A stretch of DNA of 64,000 nt from Maricurvus nonylphenolicus (GTDB lineage: Bacteria; Pseudomonadota; Gammaproteobacteria; Pseudomonadales; Cellvibrionaceae): contig NZ_AP031498.1 in NCBI RefSeq assembly GCF_042854845.1, positions 1-64,000 on the forward strand, written 5' to 3'. How positions within the stretch are numbered: position 1 is the stretch's first letter; each line of letters starts with the position of its first letter. The notes under the pieces are model-generated. The model ran no database searches and had not been told where the DNA came from. It saw only the letters and a list, made by a program, of their open reading frames with translations. Position numbers and translations under genes: made by a program. Shown piece by piece: positions 8,806 through 18,904 of this stretch.

Positions 8806-8823
8806 AAACGCTAAAGTTATCTA

Positions 8824-10902
8824 TTAGTTTTTGGTCGCCAGCAGAGAAATATCTGCGACTTCCAAAAACAGATTGCGCAACTGACTTAACAGGGCCAGGC
8901 GGTTATTGCGCAGCGCTTCGTCGTCGGCCATTACCATTACCTGGTCGAAGAAGGTGTCTACGCTTTCACGCAAACTGGCCAGGGTTGCCAGGGCTTCGGT
9001 ATAACTGCGATTGGCAAACAGTGGTGCAACTTCTTCAGCTTTGGCGCTAACCGCAGCAGCCAGATCTTTTTCCGCTTGTTCTTGCAGCAGAGCCTGATCC
9101 AGTTGTGCAGCAACAGGGCTGTCGAGTTTGGCCAGAATATTGGATACACGCTTGTTAGCCGCTGCCAGTGCTTGTGCTTCCGGTAACTGGTTAAAGGCAT
9201 TTACCGCATGCACGCGCTTGTTGATATCCAGCGGCACACTCAACTGCTTGGCACTTACCGACAAGAAGACTTCGGTCGCAATCTTCTCTTCTTCGTACCA
9301 GGAGCGGAAACGCTCAACCATATAGTCAAAGGCGGTGTTAACTGTTTCTTCGGCGTTTTTAATATTGCCGCCGTGCAACGCCGTGGCGGTTTGCAGCAGT
9401 GCTTTCAGGTCCAGGTCCAGTTCTTTCTCAACCAATAAACGCAGTACGCTGACACTGGCACGACGCAAGGCAAACGGGTCTTTGGAACCGGTAGGCTTCT
9501 GGCCAATACCAAAAATACCGCTAAGAGTATCCAGTCGATCAGCCAAAGCAATAATGGTACCTGTATCCGTGCTTGGCAGTTTGTCACCGGCGAACTTCGG
9601 CAGATACTGCTCCTGCAAAGCCTGCGCAACTTCTTCATCTTCGCCGTCGTTCTGCGCGTAGTAGTAACCGGCTACACCCTGCATCTTATCGAACTCGCCA
9701 ACCATATCGGTCACCAGGTCAGACTTACACAGCTCGGCAGCGCGTTCGGCTTTGGCTACATCACCGTTTAACTGTTTGGCGATATCGGCAGCCAGCGCTT
9801 TTACGCGTTCGGTTTTATCAAAGATAGAACCCAGTTGGGCCTGGAACACGATAGGTTTCAAACGCTCGCGGAATTCAACCAGCGTTTTCTTTTTATCGGT
9901 TTCAAAGAAGAAGGCAGCATCGGATAAGCGCGGACGAATCACCCGCTCATTACCGCTGATAATTTGCTGTGGATCCAGGCTTTCAATATTGGATACGGTA
10001 ATAAAGTTCGGCATCAGTTTGCCGTCACTGTCGACCACCGGGAAGTACTTCTGGTGTTCTTTCATGGAGTACACCAGAGCTTCGGAAGGGACTTCCAGGA
10101 AGCTGTCTTCAAAGCGACCGGCCAGAGGCACAGGCCATTCAACCAGTGCGGTAACTTCGTCCAGCAGATCCTGATCGATAACGGCTACACCACCCAGCTT
10201 TTGTGCTTCTGCTTCAACCTTCTCGCGGATCACGGCCTGGCGGGCATCGAAGTCCACCATTACGTAACCGGTTTCTGGCAGCTTCTTCAGGTAGTCGTCG
10301 GCATTTTCAATCAGCAGTGGCTGGTTGTAGTGGAAGCGGTGACCACGAGTTTCGCGGTTGGCGCGCAGTCCCAGCATTTCCGCATCAACAATCTCATCAC
10401 CAAACAGCATCACCAGCCAGTGTACCGGACGTACGAATTCGTTACGGCTGGCACCCCAGCGCATACGCTTAGGGATGGGCAGCGCGTTTAAAGAGGCCTC
10501 AACAATCGTTGGCAGCAACTCAACGGTATTGTCGCCGCCGGCGGTTGCGCGGAACACCAGCTTGTCGGCTTTACCGTCGTTGTCGGTTTGCAGCTCGCTC
10601 ACCGCAATACCGTTTTTCTTGGCAAAGGCTTCAGCGGCTTTACTTGGATTGCCGTCAGCGTCAAAAGCAATTTTTGCCGGTGGGCCCCAAACTACCACTT
10701 CTTTTTGTGGGGTTTGATCGGCCAAGCCGCGAACCACCGTGGTTAAACGCCGTGGGCTGGCAAAGGTTTCAATCTTCTCAAAAGGCAGGTCCTGCTCTTG
10801 CAGACCTTTTTCAATACCCTGACCAAATGCCTGCATCAGGGTTTTCAGGGCTGTAGGTGGCAGTTCTTCGGTGCCCAGTTCTACCAGAAAATCAGCAGCC
10901 AT
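8824..10902 (-). CDS. glyS: Glycyl-tRNA synthetase beta subunit
   Basis: GlyS is the tRNA-recognition subunit of the alpha2-beta2 glycyl-tRNA synthetase. The N-terminus FLVELGTEELPPTAL is typical, and the protein has the normal length (692 aa; E. coli 689). The C-terminal DALR-type anticodon-binding region is present. The start ATG overlaps the stop codon of glyQ by one base, giving translational coupling of the two subunits. A perfect hairpin follows before gmhB. Confidence 0.97.
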   Translation of the reverse strand: MAADFLVELGTEELPPTALKTLMQAFGQGIEKGLQEQDLPFEKIETFASPRRLTTVVRGLADQTPQKEVVVWGPPAKIAFDADGNPSKAAEAFAKKNGIAVSELQTDNDGKADKLVFRATAGGDNTVELLPTIVEASLNALPIPKRMRWGASRNEFVRPVHWLVMLFGDEIVDAEMLGLRANRETRGHRFHYNQPLLIENADDYLKKLPETGYVMVDFDARQAVIREKVEAEAQKLGGVAVIDQDLLDEVTALVEWPVPLAGRFEDSFLEVPSEALVYSMKEHQKYFPVVDSDGKLMPNFITVSNIESLDPQQIISGNERVIRPRLSDAAFFFETDKKKTLVEFRERLKPIVFQAQLGSIFDKTERVKALAADIAKQLNGDVAKAERAAELCKSDLVTDMVGEFDKMQGVAGYYYAQNDGEDEEVAQALQEQYLPKFAGDKLPSTDTGTIIALADRLDTLSGIFGIGQKPTGSKDPFALRRASVSVLRLLVEKELDLDLKALLQTATALHGGNIKNAEETVNTAFDYMVERFRSWYEEEKIATEVFLSVSAKQLSVPLDINKRVHAVNAFNQLPEAQALAAANKRVSNILAKLDSPVAAQLDQALLQEQAEKDLAAAVSAKAEEVAPLFANRSYTEALATLASLRESVDTFFDQVMVMADDEALRNNRLALLSQLRNLFLEVADISLLATKN

Positions 10903-11858
10903 TATTCGTCATCTCCATCTTGAGTGTGAGCCTGGAGTACTTCCTGGCGAATGGATTCTTCAGCGAGTGGGAAGCCCAGTTTCAGGCGGGCATCAAAGTA
11001 TGCCTGTGCTACGGCGCGGGCCAGGGTGCGAACACGCAGAATAAAACGCTGACGTTCGGTTACCGAAATGGCGTGGCGGGCATCCAGCAAGTTAAAGGCG
11101 TGAGAGGCTTTCATCACCATCTCGTAGGCGGGCAAGGGCAGGCCTTTTTCAACCAGGCGCTGGGATTCCGTCTCACACTTATCGAAAGTGGCAAACAGGA
11201 AGTCGACATCGGCTTCTTCAAAGTTGTAGGTCGACATTTCCACTTCGTTTTGGTGGAACACATCGCCGTAGGTGACTTTGCTGCCATCCGGGCCAACGGT
11301 CCACACCAGGTCGTAAATGGAATCGACGCCCTGCAGGTACATGGCAATACGTTCGATACCGTAGGTAATTTCACCGGTAACCGGGTAGCACTCAATACCA
11401 CCGACTTGCTGGAAGTAAGTAAACTGAGTCACTTCCATACCGTTAAGCCAGACTTCCCAACCCAGACCCCAGGCACCCAGGGTGGGGGATTCCCAGTTGT
11501 CTTCCACAAAGCGGATATCGTGAACCGCAGGATCAATACCCATCTCTTTCAATGAGCCCAGGTAGAGTTCCTGAATATTGGCAGGCGAAGGCTTCATCAC
11601 TACCTGGAACTGGTAGTAGTGCTGCAAGCGGTTAGGGTTTTCACCGTAGCGGCCGTCGGTAGGGCGACGACAGGGCTGAACATAGGCGCTGTTCCAGGTC
11701 TCCGGGCCAACGGCACGCAAGAAAGTGGCTGGGTGGAAAGTACCTGCGCCCACTTCCATATCCAGTGGCTGAAGGATTACACACCCCTGACGGGCCCAAT
11801 ACTGCTGCAGGGCAAGAATCAGGCCCTGAAAGGTTTTGACATCTGGTTGTTCAGACAC
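10902..11858 (-). CDS. glyQ: Glycyl-tRNA synthetase alpha subunit
   Basis: GlyQ is the catalytic class II subunit that activates glycine. FQGLILALQQYWARQGC, QPLDMEVGAGTFHPAT, RRPTDGRYGENPNRLQHYYQ and ITYGIERIAMY are hallmark segments. The frame is open to a TTG at 11930, but that start has no ribosome-binding site. GTG at 11858 follows GGAGG by 11 nt and gives 318 aa, close to other GlyQ proteins. It is first gene of the glyQ-glyS-gmhB-plsC run and divergent from the acyltransferase at 12122. Confidence 0.93.
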   Translation of the reverse strand: MSEQPDVKTFQGLILALQQYWARQGCVILQPLDMEVGAGTFHPATFLRAVGPETWNSAYVQPCRRPTDGRYGENPNRLQHYYQFQVVMKPSPANIQELYLGSLKEMGIDPAVHDIRFVEDNWESPTLGAWGLGWEVWLNGMEVTQFTYFQQVGGIECYPVTGEITYGIERIAMYLQGVDSIYDLVWTVGPDGSKVTYGDVFHQNEVEMSTYNFEEADVDFLFATFDKCETESQRLVEKGLPLPAYEMVMKASHAFNLLDARHAISVTERQRFILRVRTLARAVAQAYFDARLKLGFPLAEESIRQEVLQAHTQDGDDE

Positions 11859-12121
11859 GGTTGTCTGCGCCTCCGGCGAAAGTAGATCAATCTCGGGCCC
11901 TTTTTGACTTAGAGACAATAGGCTTGCCAATGGGCAAGACAGAAAAAGGCCACGTTAAAAAATAAGGGGCGAATTATAGCCTCTGGCCGTGGCAGGCTCC
12001 ATGGCGATATTGACGGATTTGCGCCAGTAATGGGGCCGAAAGGGCAAAAAAACAGGAATTAGTTCAGTGACCGCGCAAATTCCGGTAAGCTGCGCGCCTG
12101 ATCGACCTCAATGACGTTCCT

Positions 12122-13015
12122 ATGACAGACCTTAAATCCAGCTTTGCCGTCTCGTTTCTTAAGGCATCTGCCTGCTTGCCGCTTGCGGTCAGCCGGGCGT
12201 TGGGCGCGTTTGTGGGTCGCTGTAATTATTGGCTTGATACCAAAATGGCCAAGATTACACACGAGAACCTGCGTCTTGCCTTTCCGGATATGTCTGAGGC
12301 CGAGCGGAATCAATTAGCCAAACGCAGCCTGCAGGAAACCGGCAAAGCCATGCTGGAAACCGGCGCTGTGTGGTTAAAAGACTACGCCTGGGTCAGACAG
12401 CGTATATTGGGTATTGAAGGGCTGGAGTTACTGGAGGAGATGGTTAACTCTCCCCGAGGTACCGTGTTATTGGCTCCGCATATTGGCAACTGGGAAGTCT
12501 TGGGTCTGTATTTGACCGAGGTGGCGGAAGTTACTAGCTTGTATCAGCCTCCCGACATTGAGGCGCTGGAACCGATAATTCGCGGCGGCCGTGAAAAGGT
12601 TGGCGCCAAGCTGGTGCCCACCAACCGCAAAGGTGTGATGGCATTACTGAAGGTACTGAAGGCCGGCGGTTTTACCGCGATTCTGCCTGATCAGGTGCCC
12701 GAGCGCAGTGGCGGTAACTATGCGCCTTTCTTTGGCATTAATGCCCTGACCATGACCTTGGTCCACAATCTGGTACAGCGTACGGATTCACAGGTACTGG
12801 CTGGTTATGCCAAGCGGGTTAAAGGTGGTTACAAAATTGTCTTCAAAGAGGTCGAACCGGGCATTGGCGGTGAAGATGAAACTTCATCCTTGACAGCTTT
12901 GAACCGGGCCGTGGAATCCTGTGTGGAAGATATTCCCGATCAGTACCAGTGGGAATACAAACGCTATAAGCGGCAGCCCAAGGGTGTGGCCAAGTTCTAC
13001 CGCTTTAAAAAGTAG
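12122..13015 (+). CDS. Lipid A biosynthesis late acyltransferase (LpxL/HtrB family)
   Basis: This family transfers secondary acyl chains from acyl-ACP to lipid A precursors on the cytoplasmic face of the inner membrane. The catalytic HX4E motif is HIGNWE (His120 to Glu125). A hydrophobic N-terminus (residues 8-32) and the C-terminal YQWEYKRYKRQPKG are typical. The 297-aa length fits. Whether it adds laurate or myristate (LpxL versus LpxM) cannot be read from sequence, so no symbol is given. It is a single plus-strand gene between two minus-strand groups. Confidence 0.87.
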   Translation: MTDLKSSFAVSFLKASACLPLAVSRALGAFVGRCNYWLDTKMAKITHENLRLAFPDMSEAERNQLAKRSLQETGKAMLETGAVWLKDYAWVRQRILGIEGLELLEEMVNSPRGTVLLAPHIGNWEVLGLYLTEVAEVTSLYQPPDIEALEPIIRGGREKVGAKLVPTNRKGVMALLKVLKAGGFTAILPDQVPERSGGNYAPFFGINALTMTLVHNLVQRTDSQVLAGYAKRVKGGYKIVFKEVEPGIGGEDETSSLTALNRAVESCVEDIPDQYQWEYKRYKRQPKGVAKFYRFKK

Positions 13016-13037
13016 CCTTTGTTTTAGGCGTCGAGCT

Positions 13038-14486
13038 TTAGTGACGCCAGAATACCGGTGACATTAACACCAGCAGGGTGAAAACTTCGAGTCGACCCAG
13101 CAGCATGGCAAAACACAGAATCCATTTGGCTGGTGTATTGATATCTCCGTAGTGCATCGCCACATCGCCCATACCTGGACCCAGGTTGTTGATACAGGCC
13201 CCCACGGCCGAGAAGGCGGTAATAAAATCGAGGCCGGTGGCCAACAACAGTAAAAACATCACCATAAACGCCATCACGTAAACGGCGAAGAATCCCCATA
13301 CCGCTTCTACGACCCGGTCGCTTACCGACTTTTTACCCAGCTTAATAGGGATAACGGCATTGGGGTGAATCAGGCGGTTAATTTCCCGCAGGCCCTGTTT
13401 GCAAATCAGTAGCACGCGAATCACTTTCATACCGCCACCGGTCGAACCGGCACAGCCACCCATAAAGGCAAACAGGAACAGCATAAACGGCAAAAAGGTG
13501 GGCCAGATGGTAAAGTCTGCGGCTCCGAAACCGGTGGTGGTCAGGATAGAGGTTAGCTCAAAGGTGCCGAGCAAAAAGCTATCGGTAAAGTTATAGGTGT
13601 TGGAAAAATACAGGTACGGAATCGTGATGGCTGCACCAATGCACAGGCACATAAAATAAAAGCGCAGCTCTGGATCAAGGAAATAATAAAACGGCGAGCG
13701 CTCACGCCAGGCAAAAAAGTGCAGGGCAAAGTTCACCGCCGAGATACCCATAAAGATGATGCAGATCATCATAATGGCTTGGCTATCGAAGTAGCCAATA
13801 CTGGCATCGTGAGTAGAGAAGCCGCCAATAGCCACGGTAGAAAATGCATGGCAGATAGCATCGAAGGCACTCATACCGGCTAACCAATAGGCGATGCCGC
13901 AACAGATGGTGAGAGAGGAATAAATTAAAAACAGCACCTTGGCGGTTTCGGTAATACGCGGGGTTAACTTACTGTCTTTAATCGGACCTGGTGTTTCTGC
14001 TCGATACAGCTGCATACCACCAATGCCCAGCATAGGCAGAATCGCCACGGCGATAACAATAATACCGATGCCACCTAACCACTGCAGTTGCTGGCGATAA
14101 TACAGAATCGATTTGGGCAGATCATCGAGGCCGGTAATCACCGTGGCTCCGGTGGTGGTTAATCCCGACATGGATTCAAACACCGCATCGGTAATGGATA
14201 ATTCCAAACCGTTGGCAAAAATAAACGGCAGCGATCCGAATAGCCCCAGTACCGACCAGAACAGGGCAGTAATTAAAAATCCATCGCGGGTGCGTAGGTC
14301 CTGGCGAATATTGTGCACCGGAAACCACATGACCAAGCCGGTGACAAAGGTAATTAAAAACGCGATCCAGAAGGCGGTATGGTTTTCGTCTGCGAAGAGT
14401 ACCGAGACCAGAATAGGTGGAATCAGAGTTAAGCTGAATAGCATCAGCAAAACCCCGAGTACGCGTAAAATTATCGTGATATGCAT
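13038..14486 (-). CDS. trkH: Trk potassium uptake system membrane protein TrkH
   Basis: TrkH is the K+-conducting channel subunit of the Trk system. The 482-aa product is strongly hydrophobic with the repeated membrane-pore-membrane organisation. Pore-like segments include ESMSGLTTTGATV, STVAIGGFSTHDAS and SILTTTGFGAAD. The conserved GGCAGSTGGGMKV segment is also present. It is downstream of trkA, 26 bp away on the same strand, so channel and regulator are co-transcribed, as in Pseudomonas. Confidence 0.95.
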   Translation of the reverse strand: MHITIILRVLGVLLMLFSLTLIPPILVSVLFADENHTAFWIAFLITFVTGLVMWFPVHNIRQDLRTRDGFLITALFWSVLGLFGSLPFIFANGLELSITDAVFESMSGLTTTGATVITGLDDLPKSILYYRQQLQWLGGIGIIVIAVAILPMLGIGGMQLYRAETPGPIKDSKLTPRITETAKVLFLIYSSLTICCGIAYWLAGMSAFDAICHAFSTVAIGGFSTHDASIGYFDSQAIMMICIIFMGISAVNFALHFFAWRERSPFYYFLDPELRFYFMCLCIGAAITIPYLYFSNTYNFTDSFLLGTFELTSILTTTGFGAADFTIWPTFLPFMLFLFAFMGGCAGSTGGGMKVIRVLLICKQGLREINRLIHPNAVIPIKLGKKSVSDRVVEAVWGFFAVYVMAFMVMFLLLLATGLDFITAFSAVGACINNLGPGMGDVAMHYGDINTPAKWILCFAMLLGRLEVFTLLVLMSPVFWRH

Positions 14487-14512
14487 CTATCGCTGATTCC
14501 TAGGTAATAGGC

Positions 14513-15898
14513 TTAAAAGAAGCTAAAGCCAACTTGGAATAACTGTTCGATATCGCGGATATGCTTTTTGTTAATCAAAAACACAATCACATGGTCACCG
14601 GTTTCGACGACAATATCATCGTGGGCAATTAACACTTCACTGCCTTTATCGGTTTCGCGCACTATCGCACCAATATTAGCGCCTTCGGGCAGATCGATAT
14701 CTTCAATGGCTTTGCCCACCACCTTGGAGGACTTCTCATCGCCGTGGGCGATTACCTCAATGGCTTCGGCTGCACCACGGCGCAGGGAATGTACATTGAC
14801 GATATCGCCGCGGCGTACATGGGTGAGCAAACTGCCGATGGTGGTTTGCTGTGGCGAGATGGCGATATCGATTTCGCCGCCTTGCACAAGGTCTACATAG
14901 GCAGGGTTATTAATCAGTGCCATCACTTTGCGGCATCCAAGACGCTTGGCCAACATGGAGGACATAATATTGGCTTCATCATCGTTGGTCAGCGCCAGGA
15001 AGACATCGGTGTCTTCGATGCTTTCCTCTAGCAGTAAATCCTGATCCGAGGCGCTGCCATGTAAGACGATGGTGCGATCGAGGCGTTCGGACAATTGTTG
15101 ACAACGATTGGCGTTAAACTCAATCAGTTTAACGCTGTAACGGGTTTCCAGCTTGCGGGCCAGGCGAATACCAATATTACCGCCGCCAGCAATAATAATG
15201 CGCTTGTAAGGGTTTTCTAATCGTCGCAGCTCACTCATTACCGCGCGAATATCGGTTTTGGCGGCGATAAAAAACACTTCATCGTCTGCTTCAATCACCG
15301 TTGAACCGGTAGGTGTGATGGCACGGTCGCGCCTATAAATTGCCGCCACTCGCGTATCGACCGAGGGCATATGTTGACGCAGGAAACTCAGTTCCTGGCC
15401 CACCAGTGGCCCGCCGTAATAGGCTTTTACTGCTACCAGCTGTACCTTGCCATCGGCAAAATCCAGTACCTGCAGGGCGCCGGGGTGTTCGATCAAGCTG
15501 TAGACGTAATCGGATACCAGCTGCTCTGGGCTAATAAGGACATCGATCGGGATGGCATCGTTGCCAAACAGGCCTTTGCGATTCAGGTAAGCATTGGAAC
15601 GGATACGGGCAATTTTGGTCGGTGTGCGAAACAAACTGTAGGCAACCTGACAGGCCACCATATTGTTTTCATCGTTGTTGGTAACGGCGATCAGCATATC
15701 GGCATCTTCGATACCGGCTTGTACCAGCACATAGGGATGCGAGGCTTCACCGGTAACGACACCGATATCAATGCGATCGCGAAGTTCTCTTAATCGTGAT
15801 TCGCTGGTATCAACAACGGTAATATCGTTAGCTTCACTGGCCAGGTTCTGTGCCAGTGTGCCGCCAACTTGTCCGGCCCCCAAAATAATAATTTTCAT
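14513..15898 (-). CDS. trkA: Trk system NAD(H)-binding regulator TrkA
   Basis: TrkA is the cytoplasmic gating ring of the Trk K+ channel. It has two RCK_N Rossmann domains, starting ILGAGQVGGTLA (near residue 5) and IIAGGGNIGIRLA (near 235), each followed by an RCK_C domain. At 461 aa it matches E. coli TrkA. It lies between rsmB and trkH on the minus strand, a conserved order. Confidence 0.96.
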   Translation of the reverse strand: MKIIILGAGQVGGTLAQNLASEANDITVVDTSESRLRELRDRIDIGVVTGEASHPYVLVQAGIEDADMLIAVTNNDENNMVACQVAYSLFRTPTKIARIRSNAYLNRKGLFGNDAIPIDVLISPEQLVSDYVYSLIEHPGALQVLDFADGKVQLVAVKAYYGGPLVGQELSFLRQHMPSVDTRVAAIYRRDRAITPTGSTVIEADDEVFFIAAKTDIRAVMSELRRLENPYKRIIIAGGGNIGIRLARKLETRYSVKLIEFNANRCQQLSERLDRTIVLHGSASDQDLLLEESIEDTDVFLALTNDDEANIMSSMLAKRLGCRKVMALINNPAYVDLVQGGEIDIAISPQQTTIGSLLTHVRRGDIVNVHSLRRGAAEAIEVIAHGDEKSSKVVGKAIEDIDLPEGANIGAIVRETDKGSEVLIAHDDIVVETGDHVIVFLINKKHIRDIEQLFQVGFSFF

Positions 15899-15919
15899 GG
15901 CGTCGCTACTATATCCATT

Positions 15920-17224
15920 CTATGCCATTGGTTTACGCAGGCAGGCGTAAAAGAATCCATCGTGGCCTTGCGGTTGCGGTAAAAGCTGGCGGCCGCAGGT
16001 CTGTTCTATTCCCCAAGGTGCCTGAATGACTTCGTGCACCGCTGTTGGCTCATTGGCCAGAAAGGTTTCGACTACCTGAGTATTTTCCTGTGGCAAGACT
16101 GAGCAGGTGGCGTATATCAGGCGACCACCGGGTGCCAGGGTTGGCCACAGGGCCTGCAGTAACTGCAGTTGTAATGCCGCAAGCTTAGCAATATCTTCCG
16201 CTTTTCGCAGCTGTTTGATATCCGGGTGACGACGGATCACGCCGGTGGCTGAACAGGGGGCATCCAATAGTATGCGATCGAAAGGTTTGCCATCCCACCA
16301 GGATTTGGTATCACCGACATCGGCGCAGATCAGTTTGGCTTCAACCTTCAGGCGCTGCAGGTTTTCAGTAACGCGTTCCAATCGGTTCTGTTCCAGATCG
16401 ACCGCGATCAGTTCTTTCAACTCGGGTTCGGCTTCCAGCAAATGGCCGGTTTTACCTCCGGGGGCGCAACAGGCATCCAGTACGCGCTGGCCAGGTGCCA
16501 ATTGCATTAAAAATGCAGCCAGTTGCGCGGCCTCATCCTGCACACTGATATCACCTTCAGCAAAACCAGGCAGCTGCGTGACATCACAAGCCTGCTCAAA
16601 GGTAATGCCGTCTTCACTGTAGGCGGTGGCTTTTGCCGCATAACCGGCACGCTGCAGTTCCTGCAGGTATTGGTGGCGTGACAGTCGGCTTTGGTTGGTG
16701 CGAATGGTAAAGGGCGGGTGCTGATTATTGGCTGAAAAAATATTGCTGGCTTGTTCCGGCCAATAACCTTCGATTTTCTTGCGTAGCCAGTTGGGGTGAG
16801 CTGTGACAAAAGCCGGGCTCTTGGCCAATGCCTCGTGCAGTTCGGTTTTTTGTCGCTGGTATTGACGCAGTACACCGTTGACCAGTTTGGTAGCCCAGGG
16901 CTTTTTTAGTGTTTTGGTGATATCCACCGTTGCGCCAATGGCGGCATGATCAGGGATACGGGTGTAGTCGAGTTGGTAAAGACCCAACATTAACAGTGCT
17001 TCAATATCGCGATCTTTTTCTTTTAAAGGTTTTTCCAACAATCGGTTGAGCGCAGACTGTAATTTAGGTTGCCAGCGCAGGCTGCCAAAACACAGTTCCT
17101 GTAGCAGCCCCTGATCACGCTCGGCGACCTGATTCTGGGCTTTGGGTAACAGGCTTGCCAGTGATGCCTGCTGTTGCAGGACTTGGGTGATCACTTGGGT
17201 AGCAAGCAGGCGAACGTCTTTCAC
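15920..17224 (-). CDS. rsmB: 16S rRNA m5C967 methyltransferase
   Basis: RsmB methylates C967 of 16S rRNA using SAM. An N-terminal NusB-like RNA-binding domain (about 1-140) precedes the methyltransferase domain. The SAM motif is LDACCAPGGKTGHLLE, and the catalytic cysteine motifs are DAPCSATGVIRRHPD and ATCSVLPQEN. The longest frame begins at a TTG inside fmt. GTG at 17224 is preferred: AAGG lies 8 nt upstream and the start is 10 bp after the fmt stop. This gives 434 aa. Confidence 0.93.
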   Translation of the reverse strand: MKDVRLLATQVITQVLQQQASLASLLPKAQNQVAERDQGLLQELCFGSLRWQPKLQSALNRLLEKPLKEKDRDIEALLMLGLYQLDYTRIPDHAAIGATVDITKTLKKPWATKLVNGVLRQYQRQKTELHEALAKSPAFVTAHPNWLRKKIEGYWPEQASNIFSANNQHPPFTIRTNQSRLSRHQYLQELQRAGYAAKATAYSEDGITFEQACDVTQLPGFAEGDISVQDEAAQLAAFLMQLAPGQRVLDACCAPGGKTGHLLEAEPELKELIAVDLEQNRLERVTENLQRLKVEAKLICADVGDTKSWWDGKPFDRILLDAPCSATGVIRRHPDIKQLRKAEDIAKLAALQLQLLQALWPTLAPGGRLIYATCSVLPQENTQVVETFLANEPTAVHEVIQAPWGIEQTCGRQLLPQPQGHDGFFYACLRKPMA

Positions 17225-17234
17225 TGTCACCGCC

Positions 17235-18179
17235 TTATTGCAGTACGGAGCCAACGCTAAAGCGTTGGGCGTGGCCGTTGAGAATATCTTTTATAGATAG
17301 CACCTTTTTACCTGGCAGCTGCAGTTGCTTTAACTTCAGGCTGTGTTGGCCACAAGCCACGTCGATAGCGTCTTTATCCACGTGAATAATAGTACCTGCT
17401 TCGGCTTGAGTTACCGTCGGATTGATTTCGGCATCCCAGACGCGAATACGGTCTTTGTCCTGGCTAAAGTATGCGACCGGGAAAGGATTAAAGGCACGAA
17501 TCTGGCGATCGAGTTCTTCTGCACTTAACTGCCAATCCAGCGCAGCTTCCTGCTTGGTGAGCTTGTGGGCGTAATTGGCCAGGCTGTCATCCTGCTTTTC
17601 AGGTTGTGCCGTTCCCTGCGCTAATTGCTCGAGTGCTTCTATTAATGCCGGGCCACCCAAGGTGAGTAGTCGATCGTGCAAGCTGCCACCGGTATCGTTA
17701 GCTTCAATGGGGCAGCGGGATATTACCAGCATATCGCCTGTATCCAGCCCGACATCCATTTGCATGATGGTCACCCCGGTTTCGGTATCGCCTGCGGCAA
17801 CGGCACGTTGAATCGGGGCCGCGCCACGCCAGCGTGGCAATAATGAGGCGTGTACATTTATGCAGCCCAGTCGCGGGGTATCCAGTACGGCTTTGGGCAA
17901 CAACAGGCCGTAGGCCACGACCACCATAATATCGGCATTCAGTTCAGCCAAGGCATCACGATCGGCCTGCTCTTTAAAGTTTTGCGGTTGGTACACAGCA
18001 ATATTGTGTTCCAGCGCCAGGGCTTTTACTGGGCTGGCGGCCAGTTTTTTTCCGCGACCGGCAGGGCGATCCGGTTGTGTGTAAACAGCGATAACCTCGT
18101 GCTCACTGTTTAAAAGCGTCTGCAAGTGATGGGCGGCAAAATCCGGGGTTCCGGCAAAGACAATGCGCAAGCCTGACAT
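17235..18179 (-). CDS. fmt: Methionyl-tRNA formyltransferase
   Basis: Fmt formylates initiator Met-tRNA using 10-formyl-tetrahydrofolate. The formyltransferase core has INVHASLLPRWRGAAPIQ with the catalytic Asn/His, and the C-terminal tRNA-binding domain follows. ATG 18179 (MSGLRIVFAGTPDFA) has AAGGA 6 nt upstream and gives 314 aa, the family length; the upstream extension to 18221 is rejected. A strong terminator separates it from def. rsmB follows closely. Confidence 0.96.
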   Translation of the reverse strand: MSGLRIVFAGTPDFAAHHLQTLLNSEHEVIAVYTQPDRPAGRGKKLAASPVKALALEHNIAVYQPQNFKEQADRDALAELNADIMVVVAYGLLLPKAVLDTPRLGCINVHASLLPRWRGAAPIQRAVAAGDTETGVTIMQMDVGLDTGDMLVISRCPIEANDTGGSLHDRLLTLGGPALIEALEQLAQGTAQPEKQDDSLANYAHKLTKQEAALDWQLSAEELDRQIRAFNPFPVAYFSQDKDRIRVWDAEINPTVTQAEAGTIIHVDKDAIDVACGQHSLKLKQLQLPGKKVLSIKDILNGHAQRFSVGSVLQ

Positions 18180-18189
18180 AGGGGGTCCT

Positions 18190-18228
18190 TGAAATAAAAA
18201 CAGGTTTGTGGGTAACCACAAACCTGTT
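18190..18228 (-). terminator. Intrinsic terminator between def and fmt
   Basis: AACAGGTTTGTGG and CCACAAACCTGTT form a perfect 13-bp stem with a GTAA loop (18199-18228). On the minus strand it is followed by a T-rich tail (TTTTTATTT). It sits after def and before fmt, so it should end or attenuate transcription between two genes that are usually one operon. Confidence 0.8.
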
Positions 18229-18252
18229 AACTATTGTAATTAAAGGCGCTTA

Positions 18253-18759
18253 TTAGGCGCGCTGTCGGTGCAGCTTTTCCAGTTTCTTGCGAATACGATC
18301 GCGTTTCATGGAAGAAATATAGTCGACAAACAGTTTGCCTTTTAGGTGATCGAGCTCGTGCTGAATGCAGACTGCGAGCAAACCATCAGGTTCAAGGGTA
18401 AATTCTTCACCGCTGCGATCCAGTGCGGTAACACGGATCTGGGTAGGTCGGTCTACAGATTCATAGAAGCCAGGAACCGACAGGCAGCCTTCATCATAGG
18501 GCTGTTTATCCTCACCGAGAACTTCAACCTGCGGGTTGATAAACACCAGCGGATCATTACCGTCTTCGGAGATATCCATCACCACCACCTGCTTGTGGAC
18601 ATTGATCTGGGTCGCGGCCAGACCAATGCCGGGAGCGGCATACATAGTCTCAAACATATCGTCGATCAGTGTGCGAATACTGTCATCGACCGTGTCTACA
18701 GGTTTGGCAACGGTACGCAAGCGGGGGTCTGGAAACTCAAGAATCTCTAAAATGGCCAT
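18253..18759 (-). CDS. def: Peptide deformylase
   Basis: Def removes the N-formyl group from nascent proteins using a metal centre. All three signature motifs are present: GIGLAATQ (44-51), EGCLSVP (metal ligand Cys92) and HELDH (His134, Glu135, His138). Choosing ATG 18759 (MAILEILEFPDPRLR) gives 168 aa and matches the family. The TTG at 18774 is less likely. It is divergent from tsaP and upstream of fmt, with a terminator between def and fmt. Confidence 0.95.
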   Translation of the reverse strand: MAILEILEFPDPRLRTVAKPVDTVDDSIRTLIDDMFETMYAAPGIGLAATQINVHKQVVVMDISEDGNDPLVFINPQVEVLGEDKQPYDEGCLSVPGFYESVDRPTQIRVTALDRSGEEFTLEPDGLLAVCIQHELDHLKGKLFVDYISSMKRDRIRKKLEKLHRQRA

Positions 18760-18904
18760 AAATGGTTGTGACAAACTTCTAGTAAAAAGGGAACAACCGC
18801 TGCTAACATTATGATCACACAGCTATTATTCGGTGAATTGTGCCGTTATTAAGGGCGAAAACGGGACTAAACGACCCTCAACTGCCTTGGCTCAGGACAC
18901 TGTA

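Noticed and set aside
10857..11555. 232-codon plus-strand frame opposite glyQ
   Set aside because: It is a mirror frame of the well-conserved glyQ and has no start context.
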